64,000 nt of DNA from an uncultured Acidobacteriota bacterium (GTDB lineage: Bacteria > Acidobacteriota > Terriglobia > Bryobacterales > Bryobacteraceae). The stretch lies in contig CADEFM010000012.1 in NCBI GenBank assembly GCA_902826605.1, forward strand, positions 27,473 through 91,472. The letters are read 5' to 3'. The position numbers and the translations under genes are program-made. Every line of letters begins with the position of its first letter. Within the stretch, counting starts at the first letter, position 1. The notes beneath the pieces are model-generated. The model was not told the origin of the DNA, searched no databases, and worked only from the letters and a program-made list of their open reading frames with translations. Positions 8,725-18,000 of the stretch are shown here, piece after piece.

Positions 8725-10172
8725 TGAAGCAGCGCCTTCCCATCCCGACCGCTCTTGCGTTGCTGACCTTCTGCGGAATACTTCTGCTCCCACAGATCGT
8801 ACCGGCGCTCAAGAACTTGCGATCGCTCGATCCCCAACGGATTCCGGAAGTAACTCAATTCCCGCTGCGCGATGGTTCCGGGGAAGCCAGCTCCGATCCG
8901 CTGGCCTCGCCCGCCGTCATGGAAGAACAGAGAACCAAGCGTCTGGTGATGGCCGCGCCGAAGAATCTGATCGATCCCGCGCACGTGCTCGATTCGTTCT
9001 ACGCATCGCTGCTGGAAGGCGGCACGACGACCATCCTGCACTATGGAGATTCGCCCACTACGGCCGACCTGATCACCGCCGACGCGCGCAACATGCTGCA
9101 ACAGGAATATGGCAACGCGGGCACGGGGTTTGTGCTCATGGCACGGCCGTGGGCCTGGTACAACCACCGCGGAGTGGAAATGTCCGCCTCGAATTGGAAG
9201 ATCGATATCGCGGGCATCTCGGAATTGCGGGACGGATTGAACGGTCTCGGAGGCGTGAGCTTCCAAGGTGCGCCGGGGGCCGTGGCCAATTGGAAATTGA
9301 AGGATTCCACGCATACAGACCTGGAAGTAGCCTATCTGGCGCAGCCAGGCGGCGGGGAATTTACTATTAGCGCCGAGGATGAACCGTTGGGGACGATTTC
9401 CACCTCCGCGGAGGAACGCATTCCCGCCTTCGCGCATTTCGCGATCCCCGCGGGCGCTTCGCACTTCGAACTGCGCGTCACACAGGGGCCCGTGCGTCTT
9501 TACGGTGCGGATTTCCGCAAGCCCGGACCCGGCATTGTCTATAGCAGTCTGGGAATCAATGGCGCGAATGTCACATTGCTCTCACACGCTTTGAACGGAC
9601 AACATTGGACCGGACAGTTGCGGCACTATAAGCCCGATCTGGTGATCGTCAATTACGGAACGAATGAAAGCGGCTTCCCGAAATTTATCGATTCCACGTG
9701 GGGACGCGAGATGCGTGAAGTAGTACGGAGACTGCGCACGGCGCTGCCGGGAGTGGCGGTTCTCCTGATGAGTCCCATGGATCGCGGCGAGAAAAAGGAG
9801 ACCGGGGAGATCGACACGCTGGCGTCCATCCCGCGCCTGGTGAGCACGGAACAGAAGGTGGCGCTCGAAACGGGCGTCGCGTTTTTTAATACGTTTGAAG
9901 CGATGGGCGGCCAAGGCACCATGGGGCGCTGGTATCAGTCCGAACCCCGCTTGGTGGGTGCGGATTACATTCATCCCATGCCGGCTGGGGCGAAGATCGT
10001 GGGCCAGCTTCTGGTGGCCGCGTTGCGCGAGGGGTTCCGGCACTACAAGATGGAAGGGCTCAAAGAAAAGATTGTTCAATTGGACGCGGAGGCCGCCGAG
10101 ACACGCCGCCGAGCCGCAATGTTGAGGCCGGGCGCTGGCGAATCCGCCAACAACACCACGTTTAAACGATGA
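8724..10172 (+). CDS. SGNH/GDSL hydrolase-like protein, paralog 1
   Basis: This 482-residue exported protein has an N-terminal signal anchor (TALALLTFCGILLLPQIV) and an SGNH fold. Block I is YGDSPTTADLITADAR, a block III-like YGTNESG lies near residue 312, and the terminal D-x-x-H appears in ADYIHPMPAG. This is the pattern of AlgJ/AlgX-like acetyltransferases that accept acyl groups from an MBOAT protein. The ATG overlaps the MBOAT stop by one base (TGATG), so the two are translationally coupled. Activity could be acetyl transfer or ester hydrolysis. Confidence 0.82.
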   Translation: MKQRLPIPTALALLTFCGILLLPQIVPALKNLRSLDPQRIPEVTQFPLRDGSGEASSDPLASPAVMEEQRTKRLVMAAPKNLIDPAHVLDSFYASLLEGGTTTILHYGDSPTTADLITADARNMLQQEYGNAGTGFVLMARPWAWYNHRGVEMSASNWKIDIAGISELRDGLNGLGGVSFQGAPGAVANWKLKDSTHTDLEVAYLAQPGGGEFTISAEDEPLGTISTSAEERIPAFAHFAIPAGASHFELRVTQGPVRLYGADFRKPGPGIVYSSLGINGANVTLLSHALNGQHWTGQLRHYKPDLVIVNYGTNESGFPKFIDSTWGREMREVVRRLRTALPGVAVLLMSPMDRGEKKETGEIDTLASIPRLVSTEQKVALETGVAFFNTFEAMGGQGTMGRWYQSEPRLVGADYIHPMPAGAKIVGQLLVAALREGFRHYKMEGLKEKIVQLDAEAAETRRRAAMLRPGAGESANNTTFKR

Positions 10173-11509
10173 TCACCCGCCGCTTACTAAGATTCCTCGG
10201 CGCCGCGTTCGCGTTACTTGCGATGTCGTTTGCCGCGACCCCGCCGCAAACGCGCAAAGCGCCCGGGAAGAAGCGGTACCGCAACAGCGGCGCAGCCAAG
10301 CGCGCGCCGCGCGCCCCTAAAGTGAGCGCCGCCACACGCGCGGAAGCCACGGAAGGGGTCGAAGAAAAAGTCGCCAACGGCGCGAGCATACCCGTCGAAA
10401 ACCCGGGCGCCCTCATCCCGTTTTTTGAACAACTGTACCGTCATCAAAGCGGTTCGCTTGGCGGGCCTTTGCATATGCTGCAATATGGCGATTCACACAC
10501 GGCCGCGGATGAATGGACAGGCGACCTGCGTGATCTCTTTCAGCAGAAATTCGGCGATGGTGGAAGCGGGTACATGCTCGCGGGGCGTCCCTATAAGGGC
10601 TACCGGCATGTGAGCGTGAAGACAGGCGCCACGCGCGGGTGGCGCACGGAGGGCGTAGTCGGCAAACAGAGCGACGGACTGCACGGATTGGGCGGTATCA
10701 GCGTGACGGCGTCGAAACCGCACGAGTCCGTCTATATGCTGGCCGAGGGCGAAATGTTTGAGCTCTTTTATCTTCGCCAACCGGCGGGAGGATCTTTCGA
10801 TCTGTTCGATAACGGGGAACTGGTGGAACGGGTCTCCACTGAAGGCGAAACCGCGCCGGCCTACTACCGTTACGAAACCGACCCCGGGGTGCACCGCCTG
10901 GAAGTGGAAACCACGGATCGCGCGCCGGTTCGCTTGTTCGGATGGACGGCCGACAAGGCCACCGGAGTTACCTATGAGCCGCTCGGCATCAATGGTGCAT
11001 CTGCCGCCATGATCCTGGAGTGGAACCAAGACGTTCTCGATTCCAACATCGCGCGCAGAAATCCTGGGCTGATCGCGCTGGCTTACGGAACCAACGAAGC
11101 GGGCCGCAAGGATTGGACCGTGGAAACATACAAAGAGGTTTTCACGCGTATTCTGGAGCGCATCCGCAGGTCGGCTCCCGCGGCGACGATACTGGTGATC
11201 GGCCCGCCGGATCGCTACATCCGCACGCGCGGCAAGGGATGGGTGGCGCTCGATAACGTCGATACCATCGTGGAAGCACAGCGTCAAGCTGCGATGGCAC
11301 AGGGCGCTGCATTTTGGGATCTGCGCGCGAAAATGGGTGGCAAAGGCGCCATGCGCCAATGGGTGCTGGCGGGCATGGCGCAATACGATCACGTTCACTT
11401 TACCGCGCCGGGTTACAAACTGATGGGGGAGGCCGTGTTCCGGGACTTGATCAACCAGTACGAGATCTTCGTGCGCGCGCGGGAAGCTCTCGCGGTCGCG
11501 AAGCCGTAG
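10169..11509 (+). CDS. SGNH/GDSL hydrolase-like protein, paralog 2
   Basis: This 446-residue protein is a diverged duplicate of the preceding gene, with the same order of motifs: LQYGDSHTAADEW (about residue 107), AYGTNEAGRKDW (about 306) and DHVHFTAPGYKLMG (about 408). The Ser-Asp-His set is therefore intact. It has a cleavable-looking signal peptide and a basic, Ala/Pro-rich linker before the domain. It overlaps the previous gene by an ATGA. With the MBOAT gene it likely forms an envelope polymer O-acylation module. Confidence 0.82.
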   Translation: MITRRLLRFLGAAFALLAMSFAATPPQTRKAPGKKRYRNSGAAKRAPRAPKVSAATRAEATEGVEEKVANGASIPVENPGALIPFFEQLYRHQSGSLGGPLHMLQYGDSHTAADEWTGDLRDLFQQKFGDGGSGYMLAGRPYKGYRHVSVKTGATRGWRTEGVVGKQSDGLHGLGGISVTASKPHESVYMLAEGEMFELFYLRQPAGGSFDLFDNGELVERVSTEGETAPAYYRYETDPGVHRLEVETTDRAPVRLFGWTADKATGVTYEPLGINGASAAMILEWNQDVLDSNIARRNPGLIALAYGTNEAGRKDWTVETYKEVFTRILERIRRSAPAATILVIGPPDRYIRTRGKGWVALDNVDTIVEAQRQAAMAQGAAFWDLRAKMGGKGAMRQWVLAGMAQYDHVHFTAPGYKLMGEAVFRDLINQYEIFVRAREALAVAKP

Positions 11510-11512
11510 CGA

Positions 11513-11659
11513 CTAACCGATTCCCAAGTCGTCGATCCGCTCCAACGGCGTCCCGCATTGCCTGCATATGATCGAAGCACAGTCGCCGCATACCAGCGGA
11601 TCTTTCACAGGAAGCTGGCATTGCGGGCAGTAGAATTCCGTGGCTGCCGTTTGGTTCAT
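11513..11659 (-). CDS. Small zinc-ribbon protein (48 aa)
   Basis: A 48-codon frame on the minus strand encodes three CxxC pairs: CPQC (residues 11-14), CGDC (24-27) and CRQC (32-35), ending in GTPLERIDDLGIG. Six evenly placed cysteines in so short a protein indicate a zinc-ribbon-like metal site. It sits in the gap between paralog 2 (convergent, 3 bp away) and the SH3 lipoprotein gene (divergent). No clear Shine-Dalgarno precedes the ATG, so it may be leaderless. Function is unknown; binding of RNA or protein would fit. Confidence 0.68.
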   Translation of the reverse strand: MNQTAATEFYCPQCQLPVKDPLVCGDCASIICRQCGTPLERIDDLGIG

Positions 11660-11701
11660 ATTGATAGACTAACGTTGTTAGACACCGGAAGCCCTGTTGT
11701 G

Positions 11702-12997
11702 ATGTCCCTACGTTTTGCTGCGCCCGCGCTTGGCGTGATGTTCCTGCTGACCGCTTGCGGTTCGCGACCGGCCATGGAGGAACCCGTCGGCGAAGCTTTC
11801 GCAGGGCCCGTGAGCCTCAATCTGCGGCAAGACCTTGCGGGTAGATCGCCGGCGGTGACTGCCGTGAAGCACGGGGAACGGCTGGATATCCTCGAAGTCC
11901 GTCGCCGCTTCATGCGGGTACGCACGAAAGACGGCACGGAGGGTTGGACGGATTCCAATCTGCTGCTCAGCTCTCTTGAGATGGAGCAACTAGCGGGGCT
12001 CGAAGCGCGTGCGGCAACACTGCCTTCGCAAGGTGCTGCCTCCGTTTTCGACGCGCTCAATATGCATCCGGAGCCCAAACGCCAATCGCCCAGCTTCTTC
12101 CAGATTCCCGAAGGCGGAGCTGTGGAAGTGGTCGGCCATGTGGTTCGTCCTCGCGTGCAGCCGAACTCTCGCGCCCCCGCTGCGGAGCGCGCGCGCAAGG
12201 CGCCTCCAAAAAAGAAAGCGAAGGCGAAACAGAACGTGCTATTGATTCCGCCGCCGCGTCCTCCTGCTCCTCCCGCGAAGTGGGAATTGGCGCGCCCGCG
12301 CGTCTATGACCTTCCCGGTTTCGCCGCACCGGCTCCGCCGCCTCCGATCCCGCTGGACGATTGGAGCCTGGTACGCACGCCGGAGGGCAAGGCCGGCTGG
12401 GTGCTCTCTCGCATGCTTTTCATGGCGGTGCCAGATGAAGTCGCGCAGTATGCCGAAGGCCATCGTATTACCGCCTATTTGCCGCTCGGCGAAGTGAAAG
12501 ATGGCAATGACATCAAGAAAATCTGGCTGTGGACCACCGCCTCCCCTGGCGTTCGCGAAACAGAATTCGATAGCTTTCGGGTATTCGTGTGGTCCAGCCG
12601 CCGCCACCGCTATGAGACCGCATACGTGGAGCGGGACGTTAAAGGCTATTTTCCTGTGGAAGTCGTCTCAATTCCCGGGCAGCAGGAAAAGGGCTTTGCG
12701 CTCGTGATGGAAGAGCAGGGCGGCGGTGGGAGGGTGTCCAAACGTGATGTGAAACGCGCTCCTGGGGCGGTGCAAAGCAATGACGAAGCCTCGGTGGGCA
12801 AGCTTTATCGCCGCACATATGCATTCGCTGGGTTTCGCGTGCATCTGCTCGCGAAGGAACCCTATCAACGTCCGGCGGCGGACGCCGCGCAAATTGCAAC
12901 TACTCCCGCCGTGTCCCCGCCAGCGGCTCAGGAGAGCTGGCACCGCCGGATCAGCGCGTGGGCCCAGCGCTGGTGGGCGCGGAGGCGGCTGCCGTAG
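11702..12997 (+). CDS. Lipoprotein with bacterial SH3 domains
   Basis: This 431-residue protein begins with a lipoprotein signal peptide ending in the lipobox LTAC, so it is probably anchored to a membrane at Cys18. An SH3-like domain follows (about residues 40-85, with LNLRQDLAG and GTEGWTDSNLL). Next come a Lys/Pro/Ala-rich linker with PPRPPAPPAKW, a second SH3-like segment (RTPEGKAGWVLSRML) and a C-terminal domain of unknown type. The ATG at 11702 is chosen because it begins the signal peptide. Such proteins usually bind cell wall or envelope partners. Confidence 0.8.
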   Translation: MSLRFAAPALGVMFLLTACGSRPAMEEPVGEAFAGPVSLNLRQDLAGRSPAVTAVKHGERLDILEVRRRFMRVRTKDGTEGWTDSNLLLSSLEMEQLAGLEARAATLPSQGAASVFDALNMHPEPKRQSPSFFQIPEGGAVEVVGHVVRPRVQPNSRAPAAERARKAPPKKKAKAKQNVLLIPPPRPPAPPAKWELARPRVYDLPGFAAPAPPPPIPLDDWSLVRTPEGKAGWVLSRMLFMAVPDEVAQYAEGHRITAYLPLGEVKDGNDIKKIWLWTTASPGVRETEFDSFRVFVWSSRRHRYETAYVERDVKGYFPVEVVSIPGQQEKGFALVMEEQGGGGRVSKRDVKRAPGAVQSNDEASVGKLYRRTYAFAGFRVHLLAKEPYQRPAADAAQIATTPAVSPPAAQESWHRRISAWAQRWWARRRLP

Positions 12998-13925
12998 GCC
13001 GTTCCTTCCGCCAATAAAAGCGCAGGCCGACGTAAGGGCCGTACATATTCCCGTTTATGACGTGTTCGGATTTTCGCGAGCCGCGGAAGTATAGGAACCG
13101 GCCGCCGGCCACGAATTCGAAGCGGCCCATACGGACCGCAGCGTTCACGTCACCATCGGCCATCGCCGATTTCCTGCCTCCGAGCGTCATGCCCGACGCT
13201 CTCGCTTCCCAGCGGAAACGCCGCCCAACAGTGTGTTCCAGACCCACCCCAACAGTGGGCAAAAGTATATTGAAATCGCGGCCAGCGGCCAGCGGCAACA
13301 CGGTATCGTCGTCTTGTTCAGCGAAAACAATCATGTCCGTGGTGACGCCGACGCGCTGCATCTCCCATAGGGTCTTTACACGGAACTCGGTGTTTCCGCG
13401 CTTGAAAAAATAGGTCAGATAATCGAAGGAGACTTTGAGATTGGTTACCTGTGTGTCGATAAAAATCACGTCACCGGTTTTGGCGGTGCCTGCGCTGAAA
13501 AGAGTGAGATCCCCGGGCGCCGTTACGCCAGTCGATTGCCGGGGCATCTGAATATAGGAAAATCGGACCATGCTGGTCTTGCCAGCCGGAATGCCCACCA
13601 CTCCGCCGACGACGCGAGGTTTGGAACTGGGAATATTCAAATCGCCAGACGTGGGCTGGTCCGTGAATCGGTCTCCTGTCCGAAGATTGACGTCCATGCG
13701 GCCAAGCCAATAGATGGGTTGAATGGAAAAACCGCGGCCGGTATTCACTTCGGACGGAATTTCCTTCGGCGGAGGAATGGCAGCGGCAGCCGCCGGTTTG
13801 GTCTCTTCAACGGGTGGTTGCGCCGCGGGTTCGGGAACAGTTTGTGCGCCAGGTTCCTGCGCCCATCCTGGAATACAGGCGATCACGCAGGCACAGAGCA
13901 CGGCACGGACCGGGTTCAAAGTCAC
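12951..13925 (-). CDS. Outer-membrane beta-barrel-like protein
   Basis: This 324-residue protein has a signal peptide ending at AWAQ-like residues (IPGWAQ), a Pro/Ala-rich stretch, and then alternating hydrophobic and polar strands ending in YVGLRFYW. That pattern, with glycine-aromatic turns, suggests an outer-membrane beta barrel. The start is a GTG at 13925 with a GAGG ribosome site just upstream; the longer frame reads through intergenic DNA. Its last 47 bp overlap the end of the convergent SH3 lipoprotein gene. The specific function is not recognisable. Confidence 0.75.
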   Translation of the reverse strand: MTLNPVRAVLCACVIACIPGWAQEPGAQTVPEPAAQPPVEETKPAAAAAIPPPKEIPSEVNTGRGFSIQPIYWLGRMDVNLRTGDRFTDQPTSGDLNIPSSKPRVVGGVVGIPAGKTSMVRFSYIQMPRQSTGVTAPGDLTLFSAGTAKTGDVIFIDTQVTNLKVSFDYLTYFFKRGNTEFRVKTLWEMQRVGVTTDMIVFAEQDDDTVLPLAAGRDFNILLPTVGVGLEHTVGRRFRWEARASGMTLGGRKSAMADGDVNAAVRMGRFEFVAGGRFLYFRGSRKSEHVINGNMYGPYVGLRFYWRKERPTAAASAPTSAGPTR

Positions 13926-14087
13926 GATTTCCTCACTGGTTGAAACGGCTGGGATTCCCCAGTTTAACAGGATTCCCCTTAGAGGCGCGAAACGCCGCTC
14001 TGAGGAGGACGTAACGTCTTCATCCGGAAAGAACAAATGGCCTCTGTTGAAAATCACCGCGAAGGCCGATGTGTGAAGAGGAAAGCC

Positions 14088-14807
14088 ATGAAAAAAGAAA
14101 ATCTGGTCAAGCTGGTTGGAGTGGCTCTTGTGGTTGCCATTATCTCCACGGGTATTTTCTATGGAGTGTTTGCCAGTAAGTTGAACAGTGACACCGGCAG
14201 TGGCCGCACTCTTGTGGTGGCGGCGAAGACGCTCAAGCCAGGTACGGTGCTGGTCGCCACCGACGTCAAAACCATACCTTGGCCGGCGCCGCAGCTTCCC
14301 AAGGGCGGGTACCAGACGCCACAAGAAGTGATCGGCAGCACGGTTTTCGATTCAGTGACCGAAGAAGAACCTATTCTGGCCACACGGCTCGCCTCCGCAC
14401 AATCCGGAGGCGGATCGGGAGTGCCCACGGGCATGCGCGCGGTTTCAGTGCACGTGACGGACTCCACCGGGGTTCTCGCGCTGCTGCGCGGCGGCCAAAA
14501 GGTGGACGTGCAGGTGGTAGTGGGCCGGGGAGAAAAGGCCGAGGCCGTTGAAGTACGCACTGCGTTGGAAGATCTCACGGTTCTCTCCGTGCAGCCGCAG
14601 GCCGAACAAAGCTCGCAAGGCCAGAGCCTCCCGGTAGTTACTCTATTAGCCAGACCCGCTGAAGTGGATATTCTGGCCGCCGCGGATTCGGGCGGTCGCG
14701 TGCGGCTGTCGCTGCGGAATCCACTGGATAAGGTGGAACGCACCAGGAGCACATTGACGCTTGGAAGCGTCATGCACGGCGGTTCCACAGCCTCCGCGGC
14801 TCGCTAG
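14088..14807 (+). CDS. cpaB: Flp pilus assembly protein CpaB
   Basis: This 239-residue protein has an N-terminal membrane helix (LVGVALVVAIISTGIFYGVF) and then an SAF domain (VAAKTLKPGTVLVATDV, about residues 43-60) followed by the RcpC/CpaB domain. CpaB/RcpC is a periplasmic component of the Tad pilus machine that works with the secretin. The ATG at 14088 is preceded by GAGGAAAG. tadB and tadC follow directly. The pilin, secretin and TadA ATPase genes are not in this window. Confidence 0.88.
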   Translation: MKKENLVKLVGVALVVAIISTGIFYGVFASKLNSDTGSGRTLVVAAKTLKPGTVLVATDVKTIPWPAPQLPKGGYQTPQEVIGSTVFDSVTEEEPILATRLASAQSGGGSGVPTGMRAVSVHVTDSTGVLALLRGGQKVDVQVVVGRGEKAEAVEVRTALEDLTVLSVQPQAEQSSQGQSLPVVTLLARPAEVDILAAADSGGRVRLSLRNPLDKVERTRSTLTLGSVMHGGSTASAAR

Positions 14808-14822
14808 ATACCCGAGGTTTTT

Positions 14823-15815
14823 ATGATTCTGGCGTCTTCACTGGCATTTTTTCTGGTGGTTTTGCTGACGGGGGCGATTGTAATCGCAGTCCTGTGGATG
14901 GTCTTCCTCAAGACACGCGAGCAGGAATCGGAAGCCGCGGCGAGTGAAAACGCCGAACAGGATACCGTCGTCAGGTCGGCTGCCGGCGAACCTGGCATTG
15001 AAGTTTCGCAGCTATTCCGCCGCGATCACTTGAGCACCATAACGTTCTGGGACAGTGTGCTGGCGCGTTTCGATTTCGGCTCAATCCTGAAAATCAGGAT
15101 GGAACAGGCCGAATTGAACTGGTCGGTGGGACGTTTCACTAGCATGATGCTACTGCTGGGCATCGTGGTATTTGTCGTAGGGCTGCGTTTCGCGCCGTAC
15201 TTCGTGGCGGCACTCGTGGCGATATTGGCCGCGCTGGCGCCGTACAATTACGTGCTCCGGCTGCGCGCCAAGAGGTTCCAGAAATTCCAGGAATTCTTCC
15301 CAGACGTTCTCGATTCGCTCGCTCGCGCGTTGCGTGCGGGGTATCCGCTCTCGGCTGCCATGGAAATGATCGCGAACGAAACGGCGCCGCCCGTCTCGGT
15401 GGAGATCCGCCGTGCTTCAGCGGAAGCGAACTTGGGACGTGGGTGGCCCCAGGCACTCGAAAATATGTCCAAACGAGTGCCGCTCTTAGAAGTCAATATG
15501 TTCATTGCAGCAGTGCAGCTGCATGCCCGCACGGGTGGAAAACTGAGTGAAGTGATGTCCGGCCTGGCGGAGAATATGCGCGAAACCCTAGCCTTGCGAG
15601 GCGAAGTGCGATCTCTGGCCGCGCACGGCAAACTTACCGGCATCGTTCTTTCAGTGCTTCCCATCGGGATCGCTGCGATGATGATGGTGGTTAGCCCGGA
15701 TTACATGCTGGGTCTGTTCCACCATCCCTGGGGAAAAAATATGATCGGCGCCGCAGCGGCTTGTTTGCTGCTGGCCCATTTCATCATCGGAAAAATCGTG
15801 GATATTCAGGTATGA
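14823..15815 (+). CDS. tadB: Type II secretion F-domain protein TadB
   Basis: This 330-residue inner-membrane protein carries the T2SSF domain of Tad pilus platform proteins. It has an N-terminal helix, a pair of helices around residues 105-145, and the cytoplasmic domain from FFPDVLDSLARALRAGYPL (about 159) to GKLSEVMSGLAENMRE (about 245). The C-terminus has two more helices. TadB pairs with TadC as the platform on which the TadA ATPase acts. It lies 15 bp after cpaB and 7 bp before tadC, so one transcript is likely. Confidence 0.9.
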   Translation: MILASSLAFFLVVLLTGAIVIAVLWMVFLKTREQESEAAASENAEQDTVVRSAAGEPGIEVSQLFRRDHLSTITFWDSVLARFDFGSILKIRMEQAELNWSVGRFTSMMLLLGIVVFVVGLRFAPYFVAALVAILAALAPYNYVLRLRAKRFQKFQEFFPDVLDSLARALRAGYPLSAAMEMIANETAPPVSVEIRRASAEANLGRGWPQALENMSKRVPLLEVNMFIAAVQLHARTGGKLSEVMSGLAENMRETLALRGEVRSLAAHGKLTGIVLSVLPIGIAAMMMVVSPDYMLGLFHHPWGKNMIGAAAACLLLAHFIIGKIVDIQV

Positions 15816-15822
15816 GGCACGT

Positions 15823-16737
15823 ATGACAGCCGGATTACTCATTGGATTGTTTCTCTTGATCACTGCGGCCGTGACGGCGGCCGGCTACGTGTTCGTCCTG
15901 CGGCCGTTGCGTGTGGAATCCGGTCAGCTTCCCGACGCGATCGCTCTCGACCAGCAAGACCTCCCGGCTGCCCAAGCCGCCGTCGTCGACCTGTTCCGTC
16001 TGATCGGTGAAGCCATGCCCAATCATGGCAACCAGACCGAGCTACGCCGGCAATTGATGATGGCCGGTTTCCGATGGCCATCGGCGGTCTCGATCTTCTT
16101 GGGAATCAAAGTCGCGGTCGCACTTGTGCTGGGCATCGCCCTGGCGTGGGCCGCAATGGTGGGCCGCGCGGATTTCGGAGCGTCGGGCCTGGCGGCGCTG
16201 TGCGGAATGGGCGCCGGCTACCTGCTTCCGGATCGTATCCTGGATAAAATCGCCTGGAGACGGATGAATCAACTACGCCGGGGATTGCCCGCCGCCCTGG
16301 ATCTGATGGTGCTTGGAGTGGAAGCGGGCCAGGGACTGGATGCGACAATTCTCGATACCAGCCGGGGTTTGCGCGTAAGCCAGCCGGAGTTGGCCTCCGA
16401 ATTCACGCAACTCCATTTGGAGATGCGGACCAACACTTCCCGCGGGGAGGCGCTTCGCAATTTCGCGTTGCGCTGCGGTGATATGGAGCTTAAGAAGTTC
16501 GCGAATTTGCTGATTGATACCGACCGTTTCGGCACAAGCCTGGGGCCGGCACTCAAAACACACGCGCGTTACTTGCGCATTCGCTTCCGCCAGACTGCAC
16601 AGGAAAAGGCGCGCAAGGTAGGCGTGAAACTCATTTTCCCGGTGTTTTTTCTGATTTTCCCGTCGGTATTGTTGGTCACCCTGGGCCCAGCTGTCATCAT
16701 GCTAATGGGCCAGCTCAAGAACTTGATGAATATCTAG
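15823..16737 (+). CDS. tadC: Type II secretion F-domain protein TadC
   Basis: This 304-residue protein is the second Tad platform subunit. The T2SSF domain starts at LPAALDLMVLGVEAGQGLDA (about residue 155), where TadC-type proteins carry a diagnostic VEAG. It ends with a hydrophobic hairpin (VFFLIFPSVLLVTLGPAVIML). The N-terminus has one membrane helix and a pair near residue 95. Its stop overlaps the stop of the convergent threonine synthase gene by three bases, so no terminator fits between them. Confidence 0.9.
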   Translation: MTAGLLIGLFLLITAAVTAAGYVFVLRPLRVESGQLPDAIALDQQDLPAAQAAVVDLFRLIGEAMPNHGNQTELRRQLMMAGFRWPSAVSIFLGIKVAVALVLGIALAWAAMVGRADFGASGLAALCGMGAGYLLPDRILDKIAWRRMNQLRRGLPAALDLMVLGVEAGQGLDATILDTSRGLRVSQPELASEFTQLHLEMRTNTSRGEALRNFALRCGDMELKKFANLLIDTDRFGTSLGPALKTHARYLRIRFRQTAQEKARKVGVKLIFPVFFLIFPSVLLVTLGPAVIMLMGQLKNLMNI

Positions 16738-17924
16738 AGCGCGGCCGGCCGCGGAAATTTTTCCGCGTAAGACTCTAGATACTTCAAACCCGACCCGGTG
16801 TTGTAGAGCACGATGCGATCCTCTGGCGTGAGAAATCCGCTAGCAAGAAGCTTTCGCAGCGCCGGCACGCAGGCCGCACCCTCCGGAGCCGCGAAAATTC
16901 CTTCTTGTGACGCTAATTCAACGCCTGCGTCCAGAATCTCTTGGTCGCTGACCGCGATGGCAGTTCCGCCGCTTTCCCGCAGTGCGTTCAGAATCAAGAC
17001 ATCGCCTAGTGGTTTGGGTACCCGCAGACCTGCGGCCAACGTTGTGGCGTTTTGCCAGAACTCGCTGCGTTGTTCGCCTCTATCGAATGCGCGCACCATA
17101 GGCTGGCAGCCTTCGGCTTGCACCGCGATCATCTTCGGGCGCTGGGGGCCGATCCATCCGAGGGTTTCCATTTCCTCAAACGCCTTCCACATGCCGATCA
17201 AGCCTACGCCGCCCCCCGTAGGATAAAAGATGGCATCGGGCAGTTCCCACTTGCATTGTTCGGCGACCTCATAGCCCATCGTTTTCTTGCCTTCGATGCG
17301 ATAGGGCTCTTTGAGGGTGCTCATATCGAACCAGCCTTCTTTCTCTTTACGTTCGCCCACAATGCGCGCACAGTCGCTGATCAGGCCATCCACCAGTGTC
17401 ACGTGCGCGCCCAGCGCTTTGCACTCGATGTAGTTCGCTTGTGGCACGTCTAGCGGCATGAATATGTGGGCTTCCATACCAGCGGCCGCCGCGTAAGCCG
17501 CCGCGGCGCTGGCGGCATTACCGGCCGAAGGAATCGCGATCTTGCGGATGCCCAGTTCGCGAGCCATGGTGATGGCGGCAGTCATTCCCCGCGCTTTGAA
17601 GGAGCCGGTGGGATTCAAGCCTTCATCCTTGACCCAGACATTCTGGGCACCCAGCGCCTCGCCCAATTTTTTCGAGCGCAGCAGCGGTGTCATACCCTCG
17701 CCCAGTGAAACGATGGACGTTTCAGCGCGCGCTGGCAGCACGGGCAAGTAGCGCCACAAATCCGGCCTGGCTTGGCTGAGCGTGTCGCGCGGCCACGACC
17801 GCCGAACGGCGTCCAAATCGTAGCGCACCAGCAGCGCGCCCCCGCAGGAGCACAGGTTGTGAATCTTGTTCGCCTCAAAGCGTTGCGCGCAAAGGCTGCA
17901 TTCCAAATGGGTAACGTTGGGCAT
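16734..17924 (-). CDS. thrC: Threonine synthase
   Basis: This 396-residue PLP enzyme converts O-phosphohomoserine to threonine. The PLP lysine is Lys110 in NPTGSFKARG, and the glycine-rich phosphate loop is seen in YPTGGGVGLIG. The N-terminus carries a small zinc-ribbon-like Cys set (Cys9, Cys12, Cys25, Cys27), as in the archaeal/bacterial ThrC subgroup with an N-terminal metal site. The ATG at 17924 is chosen because MPNVTHLEC begins the domain. No other threonine biosynthesis gene is adjacent; tdh and kbl, which degrade threonine, lie at 35.5 kb. Confidence 0.92.
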   Translation of the reverse strand: MPNVTHLECSLCAQRFEANKIHNLCSCGGALLVRYDLDAVRRSWPRDTLSQARPDLWRYLPVLPARAETSIVSLGEGMTPLLRSKKLGEALGAQNVWVKDEGLNPTGSFKARGMTAAITMARELGIRKIAIPSAGNAASAAAAYAAAAGMEAHIFMPLDVPQANYIECKALGAHVTLVDGLISDCARIVGERKEKEGWFDMSTLKEPYRIEGKKTMGYEVAEQCKWELPDAIFYPTGGGVGLIGMWKAFEEMETLGWIGPQRPKMIAVQAEGCQPMVRAFDRGEQRSEFWQNATTLAAGLRVPKPLGDVLILNALRESGGTAIAVSDQEILDAGVELASQEGIFAAPEGAACVPALRKLLASGFLTPEDRIVLYNTGSGLKYLESYAEKFPRPAAL

Positions 17925-18000
17925 TCTGTGATGGTAGCGCGAGGGCACGACTGTCCGCCGGATTCTCGGCCTTGCCGTTCCCCGATGTCCGTGCCTTAAG

